From CAZPMO01 sp964587515 (lineage in GTDB: Bacteria; Pseudomonadota; Alphaproteobacteria; MPNO01), in NCBI GenBank assembly GCA_964587515.1, contig CAZPMO010000026.1, forward strand, positions 1 through 34,728: DNA of 34,728 nucleotides, in the 5' to 3' direction. The notes beneath the pieces were generated by a model, which was given only the letters and a program-made list of their open reading frames with translations, made no database searches and was not told the origin of the DNA. Each line of letters opens with the position of its first letter. The stretch's first letter is position 1. The position numbers and the translations under genes were made by a program. Below, one piece after another: positions 9,208 through 17,697 of this stretch.

Positions 9208-10485
9208 TTACATCGAGCGGACTTCCACGAGGAAGTCCTTCACCTGGCTCCGCAAATCATCGGCCTGTCGCGCCAGTTTGCCGGATGAATCGAGGACTTC
9301 CTTGGCGGCGGTACCGGTTTCCGTCGCTGTCTGAGTGACATTGTCGGCGGCGGTGGAAACTTCTTCGCTGCCGGCAGCGGCCTGCTCGATATTGCTGGCG
9401 ATCTCCGCGGTGGTCGCCGCCTGCTCCTCGACAGCGCCGGCGATTGCCACCGAAAATTCGCTGATTTCCCCGATGGTGTCGCCAATTCCCTTGATAGCGT
9501 CCACCGACTCGGTGGTCGCGCTCTGGATCTGGCTTATCTGGGTCCCGATTTCCTCGGTTGCCTTGGCCGTCTGGGTGGCGAGGTTCTTCACTTCCGAGGC
9601 GACGACAGCAAAGCCCTTACCGGCTTCTCCCGCGCGCGCCGCCTCGATCGTCGCGTTCAACGCGAGAAGGTTGGTCTGGCTTGCGATATCATTGATAAGT
9701 TCGACGACCTCGCCAATGGTCCCGGCCGCCGATGTGAGCCCTTCCACCTTGGCGTTCGTCTCGTGGGCCTGGCCCACCGCTTCCTTGGCGATTTTGGTGC
9801 TTTGCTCGACCTGCCGGCCGACCTCCTGAACCGAATTCGCAAGTTCCTCGGCGGCGGCGGCCACCGTCTGGACGCTGCTCGCCGAACGCTTGGTCTCCGC
9901 GGCGACCGACGCGGACTGACTGGATGTCTGCTCCGCGGCCGAGCTCATTTTCTCCGCGACACCCTTCATCTGTTCCGCGGCCGAGGCGACCGTTTCCACC
10001 ACGTTCATCACATTGGATTCGAAATTGTCGGCGAGTTCGATTTGCTTGGTGATCACCGACCAGGTCACCATCGGCCCGAGATAGGTGCCGTCCTGGTGCA
10101 TGATCGCCGTGACCAGCAGGTCCAGCGTGTCGTTGCCGACCATGATTTTCGCTTTATGCGGCAGGTTCGCGGGATCCGACAAAAGCAAACGGATACGTTC
10201 CGGGTCCTTATGGAATATATCGATACACTGACCCAGCAGATCATACACCTTGCAGGGCAACATATCTTCGATTGCGCGAAGCGTGTCCTTCGAGGATTGA
10301 TTTAAGTAGGTAAGCTTGAAATCGACGGGGTCGCAACGCATCACGTTGACCGGCATGGTCTCGACCATGTCTTTCAACGCTTCATATTCCTCGGCCATCG
10401 ACGCGCCGATACCGGAATTCGCTTTATCCGAAAGCTCCGAAACGCCATTACCAGTGAAACCAAATAATTTTGAAAGCGCGGCCAT
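9208..10485 (-). CDS. Soluble PAS-containing methyl-accepting chemotaxis protein
   Basis: A 425-residue chemoreceptor with no transmembrane segment, so probably cytoplasmic. The N-terminal part (about 39-148) looks like a PAS module (LKDMVETMPVNVM, then TYLNQSS). The rest is the long antiparallel coiled coil of the signalling domain, rich in Ala/Glu/Thr. The hairpin tip that binds CheA/CheW is clear around 267-300 (IASQTNLLALNATIEAARAG then GKGFAVVASEVKNLA). The ligand or cofactor of the PAS domain cannot be read; some relatives sense redox or oxygen. The start has a GGAG about 10 bases upstream. No other che gene is in the window, so it must feed an array encoded elsewhere. Confidence 0.94.
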   Translation of the reverse strand: MAALSKLFGFTGNGVSELSDKANSGIGASMAEEYEALKDMVETMPVNVMRCDPVDFKLTYLNQSSKDTLRAIEDMLPCKVYDLLGQCIDIFHKDPERIRLLLSDPANLPHKAKIMVGNDTLDLLVTAIMHQDGTYLGPMVTWSVITKQIELADNFESNVMNVVETVASAAEQMKGVAEKMSSAAEQTSSQSASVAAETKRSASSVQTVAAAAEELANSVQEVGRQVEQSTKIAKEAVGQAHETNAKVEGLTSAAGTIGEVVELINDIASQTNLLALNATIEAARAGEAGKGFAVVASEVKNLATQTAKATEEIGTQISQIQSATTESVDAIKGIGDTIGEISEFSVAIAGAVEEQAATTAEIASNIEQAAAGSEEVSTAADNVTQTATETGTAAKEVLDSSGKLARQADDLRSQVKDFLVEVRSM

Positions 10486-10715
10486 GATCGATTTTCTCCA
10501 GCATTAAACCTGAATGAATAGCCTATTTTAATAGCTTCTTCGTCCAGAATTTATTAGTTAATGTTTTAGTGTTTTTGTCTATCTCATTAATTTCATTGAG
10601 ATAATAGAATTCACATCGTTAAGGTGTGGTTAATCCCCCACGGTTTGTGAGTATATATATCAAGAAGCCCGATCAATCGAACTGGAGCACCAAACAAGGT
10701 ATCGCCGCACCCTAT
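10486..10715. other. AT-rich intergenic region with an inverted repeat
   Basis: This 230-base gap is upstream of the chemoreceptor gene and downstream of the thiamine-diphosphate enzyme gene, and is much richer in A and T than its neighbours. It holds an inverted repeat, TATCTCA (10580-10586) and TGAGATA (10597-10603), separated by 10 bases. This could be a regulator site for the receptor gene or a weak terminator. I cannot pick a convincing sigma-70 promoter pair, and no coding frame in it looks real. Confidence 0.4.
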
Positions 10716-12422
10716 TTAGAACATGTGGAATTCCTTGAATTCCTCGGCGCGGTAATGAACCTGCCAGGGGTCGGTGCGTATATCGAGCACCGTGGTGACA
10801 TCCGCCGCCAGCGCCCGTTCAAGCGCCGGTTGCAGGTCGGCCGGCGCTTTGACGCGTTCGCCCCGCGCGCCATAGGCGTCGGCCAGTTTGGCGAGGTCGG
10901 TCTGGCCGTAATCCGAACCGAGATACCGCCCCTGGTGCTGCACCTTCTGGAACAGGCGCAGCGCGCCATATCCGGAATCGTTATAAACCAGCACCACCAC
11001 CGGCAGCTTTTCGCGCACCGAGGTTTCAAGCTCCTGGGTCATCATGCCGAAATCGCCGTCGCCGATCGCCACCACGATCTGGCGATCGGGATAGGCCAGG
11101 CGCGCGCCGAGCGCCGCCACGAAGGCGAACGCCATCGACCCGGTGCCGGCGGGAAGAATATAGCCGTACGGTTTTCGGATCATCATGTGGTGGGCGTACT
11201 GGGTATGGTTGCCGGCGCCGCAGGACACGATCACATCGTCGTCGCAGACGTCCATCACTGTCTGGGTGATGAGTTGCGGTTTGATCGGCGTCGACGCGAG
11301 GTCGGTGTCGTAGAAGCGCTCCGTTTCCTGGGCATTGAGTTCCGCCAGCGCCTTCCCTCTCGGATGGTTGGCGCCGTCGGGATTATTGATGTTCTCGGCC
11401 ACGCAGTAGGTCAGCGCATCGCTCAGGAAGGCGCCGGAATCCGCCACGACGCCGACCTCGACCGCGTATTGGCGGCCGACTTCGAGCGGTTCGGCCTCGA
11501 CCTGGATAATTTTGGCCTGTTCCGGGATCAGCGACCAGTTGATGGTATTGACGTTCTGAAAACGACAGCCCAGCCCCAACACCACATCGGCGCGCTTCAG
11601 CGCTTCGTTCGCGGTGGTGCGCCCGAAATGGCCGATGATGCCGACCGCGAGCGGGTGTTCTTCCGAAATCGCGCCGCGCCCCATCTCGGTGGTCGCGACC
11701 GGCGCACCCAGCCGCTCCGCAAGCTTAACCAGATCATCCCAGGCCCGCGACCACATCACGCCGCGTCCGGCGATGATTACCGGGTGACCGGCTTGGGCCA
11801 GCAATTTGCAGGCGCGCTCAACCGCGCCCGCCTCGGGCCGCGTGCGGTTGGCGACATAGCTCGACCGCGCCGGCCCGCGCAACGAAACATCGGTGGAATC
11901 CACTTCGATGGGGTGCTGCAGCAGATCCTTCGGGAAATCCAGATGCACCGGGCCGGGCTGGCCTGATGTCGCCATCTGGAAGGCCGTGCGCATCAGCCGC
12001 TTCACGTCCTTGGGCTCGCGCATCTGATCGTTCCACTTGGTCACTTCGCGGAACACATTGATCACATTGAACTCGTGCCAAAGGTTGCGCCCCAGCCGAA
12101 AGGTATCGAGATTTGCCGACAGCAGGATCAGCGGCACAGCGTCCTTTTCCGCGATCCAGGTTCCCAGGACGGCGTTGGAAATGCCGGGTCCGACATGCAA
12201 AAGCGCACAGGCCGGCTCGCCGGTGACCCGTGAATAGCCGTCCGCCATGCCGGTGGCCGCGTGCTCCAACCGGCAGGTGATATAACGAATTTCGTCCTGG
12301 CGGTCGTACATGGCGTCGAGGATCGGCAGCACGGTGTCGCCGGTAATGCCGAAGACGTGCTTTATCCCCTCGTCGATCAGATGCTGAACGATCGCCTCGG
12401 CGACCGTGGTATGCGTTGCCAT
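10716..12422 (-). CDS. Thiamine-diphosphate enzyme, acetolactate synthase-like large subunit
   Basis: A 568-residue three-domain ThDP enzyme of the acetolactate synthase/benzoylformate decarboxylase superfamily. The cofactor-activating glutamate is E53 in CRLEHAATGMADGY. The middle domain has PVIIAGRGVMWS and the C-terminal ThDP/Mg motif runs from GDGDFGM to VYNDSGYGA. Such enzymes decarboxylate a 2-oxo acid and transfer or release the resulting aldehyde. No small regulatory subunit (IlvN) gene is adjacent, so a role outside valine/isoleucine synthesis is more likely. The divergent neighbour across 148 bases is a YciI-like gene with a good ribosome site. The specific reaction is not deducible here. 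Confidence 0.9.
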   Translation of the reverse strand: MATHTTVAEAIVQHLIDEGIKHVFGITGDTVLPILDAMYDRQDEIRYITCRLEHAATGMADGYSRVTGEPACALLHVGPGISNAVLGTWIAEKDAVPLILLSANLDTFRLGRNLWHEFNVINVFREVTKWNDQMREPKDVKRLMRTAFQMATSGQPGPVHLDFPKDLLQHPIEVDSTDVSLRGPARSSYVANRTRPEAGAVERACKLLAQAGHPVIIAGRGVMWSRAWDDLVKLAERLGAPVATTEMGRGAISEEHPLAVGIIGHFGRTTANEALKRADVVLGLGCRFQNVNTINWSLIPEQAKIIQVEAEPLEVGRQYAVEVGVVADSGAFLSDALTYCVAENINNPDGANHPRGKALAELNAQETERFYDTDLASTPIKPQLITQTVMDVCDDDVIVSCGAGNHTQYAHHMMIRKPYGYILPAGTGSMAFAFVAALGARLAYPDRQIVVAIGDGDFGMMTQELETSVREKLPVVVLVYNDSGYGALRLFQKVQHQGRYLGSDYGQTDLAKLADAYGARGERVKAPADLQPALERALAADVTTVLDIRTDPWQVHYRAEEFKEFHMF

Positions 12423-12570
12423 ACCGCGTCGCTCCCTTTTTTTATTCCCTACCCGGCGCCATGCTTGCCCGAATGAGCCGCCCGGTCAATGGACCTCGCG
12501 GAGGGTTGATTACAAATGATCGGGCGCGGCTTGTATATTCCGTTCCTGAATTCCTACAGGGAGAGAAACC

Positions 12571-12963
12571 ATGGCCGGACCCAACATCACCAAGGACGAC
12601 ATCCTGCATGCCAGCGCCGGCATGCTTCAGAAACAGCTTTATGTGGTGTTCACCACGCCCACCGATGGTCTCGGACCGGTGATGGAGAACGTCGAGGAAC
12701 ATTTGAAATTCCAGATGTCGCTGGAAGAACGCGGCATCATGTTCGGCGCCGGGCCGTTCTGGGCCGACGACGAGAGCACATGGGAAGGCGAAGGGATGGT
12801 AATCATCCGCGCGGATTCGCTCGCCGAGGCGAACAAGATCGCGGCCGAGGACCCCATGCACCAGGCCGGCGCGCGCTCCTTCACGGTGCGGCCGTGGCTG
12901 CTTAATGAAGGCGTGATGACCCTGAAGGTGCGCTATTCCGACGGCAGCCGCGAGCTTATTTGA
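12571..12963 (+). CDS. YciI-like domain protein
   Basis: A 130-residue soluble protein with the alpha/beta ferredoxin-like YciI pattern: a strand LYVVFTTPTDG, a helix around HLKFQMSLEERGIMFGAGPF, then EGEGMVIIRADSLAEANKIAAEDPMHQAGARSF split over the second half. The DPMHQAG segment matches the D-P-x-x-x-A-G feature common in YciI proteins. Some relatives act on chlorinated hydroquinone or muconolactone-type aromatic intermediates, but most have no known role. The ribosome site AGGGAGAG is well spaced before the ATG. The gene converges with the VOC gene, leaving 4 bases between stops, so it may form a functional set with the VOC protein and the divergent ThDP enzyme. Confidence 0.8.
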   Translation: MAGPNITKDDILHASAGMLQKQLYVVFTTPTDGLGPVMENVEEHLKFQMSLEERGIMFGAGPFWADDESTWEGEGMVIIRADSLAEANKIAAEDPMHQAGARSFTVRPWLLNEGVMTLKVRYSDGSRELI

Positions 12964-12967
12964 GCGC

Positions 12968-13893
12968 TTAGACTTTCCCGGTCTGGATGGTTTCGTAGGG
13001 CAGGATGCCCTCGGCGAGGGTCCATTCGGCGAACGATGCGGGCGTCGATTTCCAATCGTCGGGCGTCCAGTCGTCGGTGACGTGGTCGGAATCGAAATCA
13101 TATTCCGCCGCGCCGCCGCAGGGCTTCTTGAAATACCAGAAATAGCACGATGAGATCGGATGGCGGCCGGGGCCGAGATGGGTCGTCCAGCCCTGGTTCG
13201 CCATGTGCGCGCCGCCGCCGAACAGCTCGTGGATGTCGCGCAGCTCGAAGGCCAGGTGATGGAAGCCCTTTTCCTCGCCCGCTTTCAGCAAAAACAGATT
13301 GTGGTGCTCGTTTGACGCGCCGCCCCGGAAAAAATAGCCGCGGCCGGGATAGCAATCGGTGATCTTGAAGCCGAGGCGCTGCTCATAGAAATCCTTGGCT
13401 TCTTCCAGTTCGGGGGCCAGCACCACCATGTGCGACAGATGCACGGGCGCGGCCTTCTTGTAAATTTTGGCGCGTTTGTTCACTCGCCCGGCGCTGCCCG
13501 GCACATTGATCTCCTGCGGCTCGGCCGCGACCGCCTGGCGGCGCGTGATCCTGAAACCGATGGCGTGCCCCAGCGGATCGACGGCATGGATCGTGCCGTC
13601 GTTGTCGGTGCGCACCTCCTGGTCGCGGGCAAGTTCCTCGGCAATGGCGTCGACGTCTTTCTGGGTCGGCACCCCCCAGATGAATTCCCGCGCGGTCGGC
13701 CCCTCGATCGGCGCCGACGGCAGATCCTCCGCCGTCTCGGGGCGAACAATAATGGTTCCCTTTTCCTGGGTTTCGAAGACCACCCGGTCGGGCCCCTCCT
13801 CGGCCCGGCTTAGGCCGAAATCGTCCCAGAACCGCAGGCGGTCTCCATATCGTCAACGCCGAAGACGATGGAGTCGAGTCCAAGAATATTCAT
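12968..13893 (-). pseudogene. VOC-family (glyoxalase/extradiol dioxygenase-like) gene with a one-base frameshift
   Basis: The long open part (GTG at 13783 to 12968, 271 residues) is a two-module VOC protein, with LSHMVVLAPELEEAKDFY opening the second module and later GFHHLAFELRD and AEYDFDSDHV. The gene clearly begins earlier. An ATG at 13893, preceded by an AGGAAAGG ribosome site, encodes MNILGLDSIVFGVDDMETAC, a textbook first VOC strand. It then runs into a stop at 13812-13810. Restoring one base near 13833-13836 (TGCGG read as TGCCGG) joins it in frame to RFWDDFGLSRAEEGPDRVVF and on to the long frame. The repaired gene would encode 308 residues. It is either a recent inactivation or a sequencing/assembly error. 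It sits 25 bases downstream of fadH in the same direction. Confidence 0.85.
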
Positions 13894-13918
13894 CTTTACG
13901 CCTTTCCTGTCCGCTGGA

Positions 13919-15952
13919 TTACAGGGCGAGGCCCAGACGCGTGCCCTGATCGATGGCGCGCATGGCGTCGAGCTCGGCGGCTTCCTCGGCGCCGCCGATC
14001 AGATGGGCGCGCACGCTCTTGCCCACGAGCGCCTGATGAAGCCCCCGGTCGGGCTCCTGCCCGGCGCAGACAACAATCGTGTCGGCCGCGATCAGGCGTT
14101 CCTCGTTCTCAACCGTGATGTGGAGCCCGGCATCGTCGATCAGGCGGTAGGCCGCGCCGGTGATCATCTCGACGCCGCGCCTGGGCAATTCGGTGCGCGG
14201 CACCCAACCGGTGGTGAGTCCCAGGCTGCGCCCCATGCGCGCCGGTTTGCGTTGCAGCATGGTGACCGCGTGATCGGTGTCGGCGGCGGCCGGCGGTTTC
14301 GCCACACCGCCGGCGTTCCGGTGCGCCACATCGACGCCCCACGCGGCCAGGAATTCGTTCACCGTCTCCTCGCCCACCCCATGACGCGCGGTGAGATACT
14401 GCGCGACATCGAAACCGATACCGCCGGCGCCCACGACCACGACCCGCTGGCCGGCCGTCTTCGCGCCGGACAGCACATCGACGTAGGACACCACCATCGG
14501 ATGGTCGGCGCCGTCGATATCGAGCAGGCGCGGCGAAACGCCGGTGGCGACGACGATCTCGTCATAACCATCGGCGATCAACGCGTCCGCTTCGACGCGT
14601 TGGCCGAGACGTAATTCGACGCCCTCGGTCTCCAGGCGACGGCGGAAATAACGTAGCGTCTCGTTGAACTCCTCCTTGCCGGGCACGGCGCGGGCGAGAT
14701 TGAGCTGGCCGCCTATTTCGCGCGCCGAGTCGTACAGCGTCACCGCATGGCCGCGCTCGGCCGCGGCGACGGCGCAGGACAGTCCGGCCGGCCCGGCGCC
14801 GACCACGGCGATCCGTTTCGGCGAACCCGCCGGCACGCTTTGAAATTCGATCTCGCGCGCCGCCGCCGGGTTCACCAGACAGGTCGCCGGACCGTTCCTG
14901 AAGATGGGATCGAGGCAGGCCTGATTGCAGGCGATGCAGGTGTTGATCTCGTCCGCGCGGGCCTGACGCGCCTTGAGCGCGAAATCCGAATCGGCCAGCA
15001 GCGGCCGCGCCATGGCGATCAGATCGGCGTCGCCGCGCGCCAGCACGTGTTCGGCCAGTTCCGGGGTATTGATGCGGTTGGAGGCGACCACCGGAATGTC
15101 GACCGCATCCTTCAGCCGGGCGACGAAAGATGTCCAGGCGCCGCGCGGCACCATGTGGGCGATGGTGGGAATGCGCGCCTCGTGCCAGCCGATACCGGTC
15201 GACATGATGTCAGCCCCGGCGGCGGCGATTTCACGGGCGAGATGCAGCGTCTCCGCTCCCGTCAGACCGTCCTCGACGAGATCGAGCGCGGAAAGCCGGT
15301 ACATCACGATGAAGTCGCGCCCGACGCGAGCCCGTATCCGGCGCACGATTTCGAGCGGGAAGCGGATGCGTTTCTCGAACGTCCCGCCCCAGGCATCGTC
15401 GCGATTATTGGTGCGCGGCACGCAGAACTGGGTGATCAGATAGCCTTCGGAGCCCATGATCTCGACGCCGTCGAAGCCGGCATGTTGGGCCAGCGCGGCG
15501 GTTTTCACGAAATCCTCGACGGTCTGCTCCACCTCATCCTCGGTCAGCGCGCGGGGCGTCACGGGATTTATCGCCGTCGGGATATCGGAGGCCCCGACGG
15601 TTTCCGGCACGCCGGCATAACGCCCGGCATGGAGGATCTGAAGACAGATCTTGCCGCCTTCCGCATGAACCGCCGCCGTGACCGGTCGCTGCGCCTCGGC
15701 CTGCGCTTCGGTCTCCATGGTCAGGGTCTGGGGGTCCATGCCGCCAAACGGGTTGGGGGCGAAGCCGCCGGTGACGATCAGGCCGGTCTCGCCGCGCGCG
15801 CGGGCGCCGTAATAGGCCGCCTCGCGCTCGATCACGTTGTCGAGCAACTCAAGCCGCATGTGCATCGAGCCCATGATCAGCCGGTTGCGCAGCGTCGTAA
15901 AACCGAGGTCGAGCGGCTCCAGCAGATGGGGATAGGGATTGTCGTTACTCAT
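13919..15952 (-). CDS. fadH: 2,4-dienoyl-CoA reductase-type NADH:flavin oxidoreductase
   Basis: A 677-residue protein close to the length of E. coli FadH (672). It combines an N-terminal Old Yellow Enzyme-like FMN barrel with a C-terminal FAD/NAD(P) half. The iron-sulfur ligands are plain: CIACNQAC, then a cysteine 12 residues on in ATCLVNP, matching the CxxCxxxCx11C of FadH. The barrel has ILHAGRYAG, the tyrosine of SEGYLITQFC and the histidine of GWHEAR, which correspond to the proposed proton donors. The second half opens with VVGAGPAGLS. FadH reduces 2,4-dienoyl-CoA in unsaturated fatty-acid beta-oxidation; relatives reduce trimethylamine or other enones, so the substrate is not certain. 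Its 5' end overlaps the 3' end of thrH by 8 bases, suggesting translational coupling. Confidence 0.88.
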   Translation of the reverse strand: MSNDNPYPHLLEPLDLGFTTLRNRLIMGSMHMRLELLDNVIEREAAYYGARARGETGLIVTGGFAPNPFGGMDPQTLTMETEAQAEAQRPVTAAVHAEGGKICLQILHAGRYAGVPETVGASDIPTAINPVTPRALTEDEVEQTVEDFVKTAALAQHAGFDGVEIMGSEGYLITQFCVPRTNNRDDAWGGTFEKRIRFPLEIVRRIRARVGRDFIVMYRLSALDLVEDGLTGAETLHLAREIAAAGADIMSTGIGWHEARIPTIAHMVPRGAWTSFVARLKDAVDIPVVASNRINTPELAEHVLARGDADLIAMARPLLADSDFALKARQARADEINTCIACNQACLDPIFRNGPATCLVNPAAAREIEFQSVPAGSPKRIAVVGAGPAGLSCAVAAAERGHAVTLYDSAREIGGQLNLARAVPGKEEFNETLRYFRRRLETEGVELRLGQRVEADALIADGYDEIVVATGVSPRLLDIDGADHPMVVSYVDVLSGAKTAGQRVVVVGAGGIGFDVAQYLTARHGVGEETVNEFLAAWGVDVAHRNAGGVAKPPAAADTDHAVTMLQRKPARMGRSLGLTTGWVPRTELPRRGVEMITGAAYRLIDDAGLHITVENEERLIAADTIVVCAGQEPDRGLHQALVGKSVRAHLIGGAEEAAELDAMRAIDQGTRLGLAL

Positions 15953-16562
15953 TGAGGCTCGCTCCGGCCGCTTTTTCGATCAGATTTTTCAAATCGTCAA
16001 ATTCCTGGACCGCGGGAAATTGCGGGAATTCGGCGATGATATTGTCCGGCGCATGGAACAGGATGCCGGTATCTGCTTCGGCCAGCATGGTGGTGTCGTT
16101 GAATGAATCCCCGACCGCGACGGTCTCGAAATTAAGTTCGCGAAAGGCCGCCACCGAGGCGCGCTTGTGATCGCGCTTGCGCAGCACGTAATCGTCGATA
16201 TGGCCGTCCGCCGCCACCTTCAGGCCGTGGCAGAACAACGTCGGATGGCCGAGCGCGCCCATCAGCGGCGCCGCGAATTCATAGAACGTGTCGGACAGGA
16301 TCACCACGGGCCAGCGGGCGCGCAGCCAGTCTGTAAACTCGCGCGCGCCGTCGAGCGGCGACAGCCCCGCGACCACCGCCATGATGTCGGGCAGCCCCAG
16401 GCTGTGCTCGTCGAGGATGGCGAGGCGCCGGCGCATCAACTCGTCGTAATCCGGCACGTCGCGGGTGGTCGCGCGCAGCGCGTCGATACCGGTACGCTCG
16501 GCGAGGCCGATCCAGACTTCCGGGATCAGAACCCCTTCAAGATCAAGGCAGATGATATGCAA
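15945..16562 (-). CDS. thrH: Phosphoserine phosphatase / homoserine phosphotransferase, ThrH type
   Basis: A 205-residue HAD-superfamily protein that matches ThrH in length and throughout in sequence flavour. It has the nucleophile motif DLEGVLIPE with Asp at residue 7, TTRDVPDYD, motif II VILSDTFYEF and motif III GDSFNDTTML, then LFHAPDNI and EFPQFPAV. ThrH dephosphorylates phosphoserine and can pass the phosphate to homoserine, linking serine and threonine synthesis. The start codon is TTG at 16562, with AGGGACGG just upstream; no ATG is available, and known ThrH proteins begin at this point. Its stop lies inside the start region of fadH (8-base overlap), although the two activities have no obvious metabolic link. 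Confidence 0.93.
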   Translation of the reverse strand: MHIICLDLEGVLIPEVWIGLAERTGIDALRATTRDVPDYDELMRRRLAILDEHSLGLPDIMAVVAGLSPLDGAREFTDWLRARWPVVILSDTFYEFAAPLMGALGHPTLFCHGLKVAADGHIDDYVLRKRDHKRASVAAFRELNFETVAVGDSFNDTTMLAEADTGILFHAPDNIIAEFPQFPAVQEFDDLKNLIEKAAGASLNE

Positions 16563-16576
16563 AAACAGCCGTCCCT

Positions 16577-16624
16577 ATTTGCGCGCCCCCGCCGGGTATA
16601 GCAAGCCATCCGGCGGGGGCAAAT
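16577..16624. promoter_or_regulatory. Long GC-rich hairpin in the thrH/esterase divergent gap
   Basis: GCCCCCGCCGG (16585-16595) and CCGGCGGGGGC (16610-16620) are perfect inverted repeats with a 14-base loop. The arms extend outward as ATTTG and CAAAT if a short bulge is allowed. It lies between two divergent genes, so it is in the 5' leader or promoter of both. A bidirectional terminator/insulator or an RNA leader structure is possible; there is no clean U-tract. Confidence 0.5.
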
Positions 16625-16715
16625 CGGAATTTTGTACACGCTTGTGATTTTGCCACGCGGATTTGCCCGGTTTAGACTGGCCGGCGCGCGACGCTTGGAA
16701 ACGGGAGCTGGCACC

Positions 16716-17678
16716 ATGTCGGAGAGTTACGTGCTCGACCATCAATCGGAAAAGATTCTTGCCCGGCTCGACGGGGCCGGCGTGCCGCAATGCGCCGACA
16801 TGACGCCGGCCGAGGCGCGGCAATGGATGGGCGCGTTCATGGACGACATGGCGCTCGATCCCCTGCCCGAGGTGGCGGCGGTCGAGGAATTGCAGGCCGT
16901 CGGACCCGAAGGGAATAAAATCGCGATCCGTCTTTACCGCCCATCGGGCGCGCCCGCCGGACCCTTGCCAATCCTGGTCTTCTTTCATGCCGGTGGATAT
17001 GTGTTCGGCAGTCTCGACGGACTCGACAGTTTCTGCTGTCTGATCACCCGCGAGGCGGGCTGTCTGATGGCGTCGGTAGACTACCGCCTGGCGCCCGAGG
17101 CGAAATTTCCCGCCGCCCACGAAGACGCCTATGCCGCGACCTGCTGGATCGCCGCCCACGCCGCCGATATCGGCGCCGATCCCGACCGCATCGCTGTCGC
17201 CGGCAATTCGTCGGGCGGCACGCTGGCCATCTCCGTCTCCGCCATGGCGCTCGATCGCGGCGGACCGAAAATTCGCCAGCAGATGCTGTGGTACCCGGGC
17301 GTCGGCTCGGCCGGCGACACCGCGTCCATGAAGGAGTTGGCGGAAGGCTATTTCCTGACCGCGCGACTGATGAAATGGTCCATGGGGCACTACCTCAACG
17401 ACGCTTCCGACATGCAGAACGAGCTGGTCCAGCCGTTGCTGCGCGAAGACCTCTCCGGGCTGCCGCCGACTTTCCTGATGACGGCGGGCTTCGATCCGAG
17501 GCGCGACGACAACCGCGTGTATGCCGAGCGTCTGGCGGCGGCGGGCGTGCCGACCGAATTTAGCTGCCTGGACTCGACCATTCACGGCTTCATGTTCATG
17601 CTGGCCGGCATCGACGCGGCGGTGGAGGCCGCGACCGAGTCCGCGCACTATCTACGCGACGCCTTCGCGGCGATGTAA
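16716..17678 (+). CDS. Alpha/beta-hydrolase, hormone-sensitive-lipase family esterase
   Basis: A 320-residue serine hydrolase. The oxyanion segment reads FFHAGGY (residues 89-95, a HAGG variant of the usual HGGG). The nucleophile elbow is GNSSGG with S165, the acid is D260 in GFDPRRDD and the histidine is H290 in IHGF. VDYRLAPEAKFP is a hallmark of bacterial HSL-type (family IV) esterases, which cut short acyl esters. No signal peptide is seen. I use the ATG at 16716 with GGGAG 8 bases upstream; the longer frame from 16632 adds an uncharged, unlikely leader. The GMC oxidoreductase gene follows after 19 bases, so the two are almost certainly co-transcribed. A scrap of a related esterase gene lies at 20334-20447. 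Confidence 0.93.
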   Translation: MSESYVLDHQSEKILARLDGAGVPQCADMTPAEARQWMGAFMDDMALDPLPEVAAVEELQAVGPEGNKIAIRLYRPSGAPAGPLPILVFFHAGGYVFGSLDGLDSFCCLITREAGCLMASVDYRLAPEAKFPAAHEDAYAATCWIAAHAADIGADPDRIAVAGNSSGGTLAISVSAMALDRGGPKIRQQMLWYPGVGSAGDTASMKELAEGYFLTARLMKWSMGHYLNDASDMQNELVQPLLREDLSGLPPTFLMTAGFDPRRDDNRVYAERLAAAGVPTEFSCLDSTIHGFMFMLAGIDAAVEAATESAHYLRDAFAAM

Positions 17679-17697
17679 CAACTTTTGGGACGGCGCC

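Noticed and set aside
12507..12536. TTGATT and TATATT upstream of the YciI-like gene as a sigma-70 promoter
   Set aside because: The two hexamers are 22 bases apart, too far for a normal promoter.
14747..15955. 402-residue plus-strand frame opposite fadH
   Set aside because: Its content is Arg/Gly/His-rich without motifs, whereas fadH on the minus strand has FMN, Fe-S and FAD motifs throughout.
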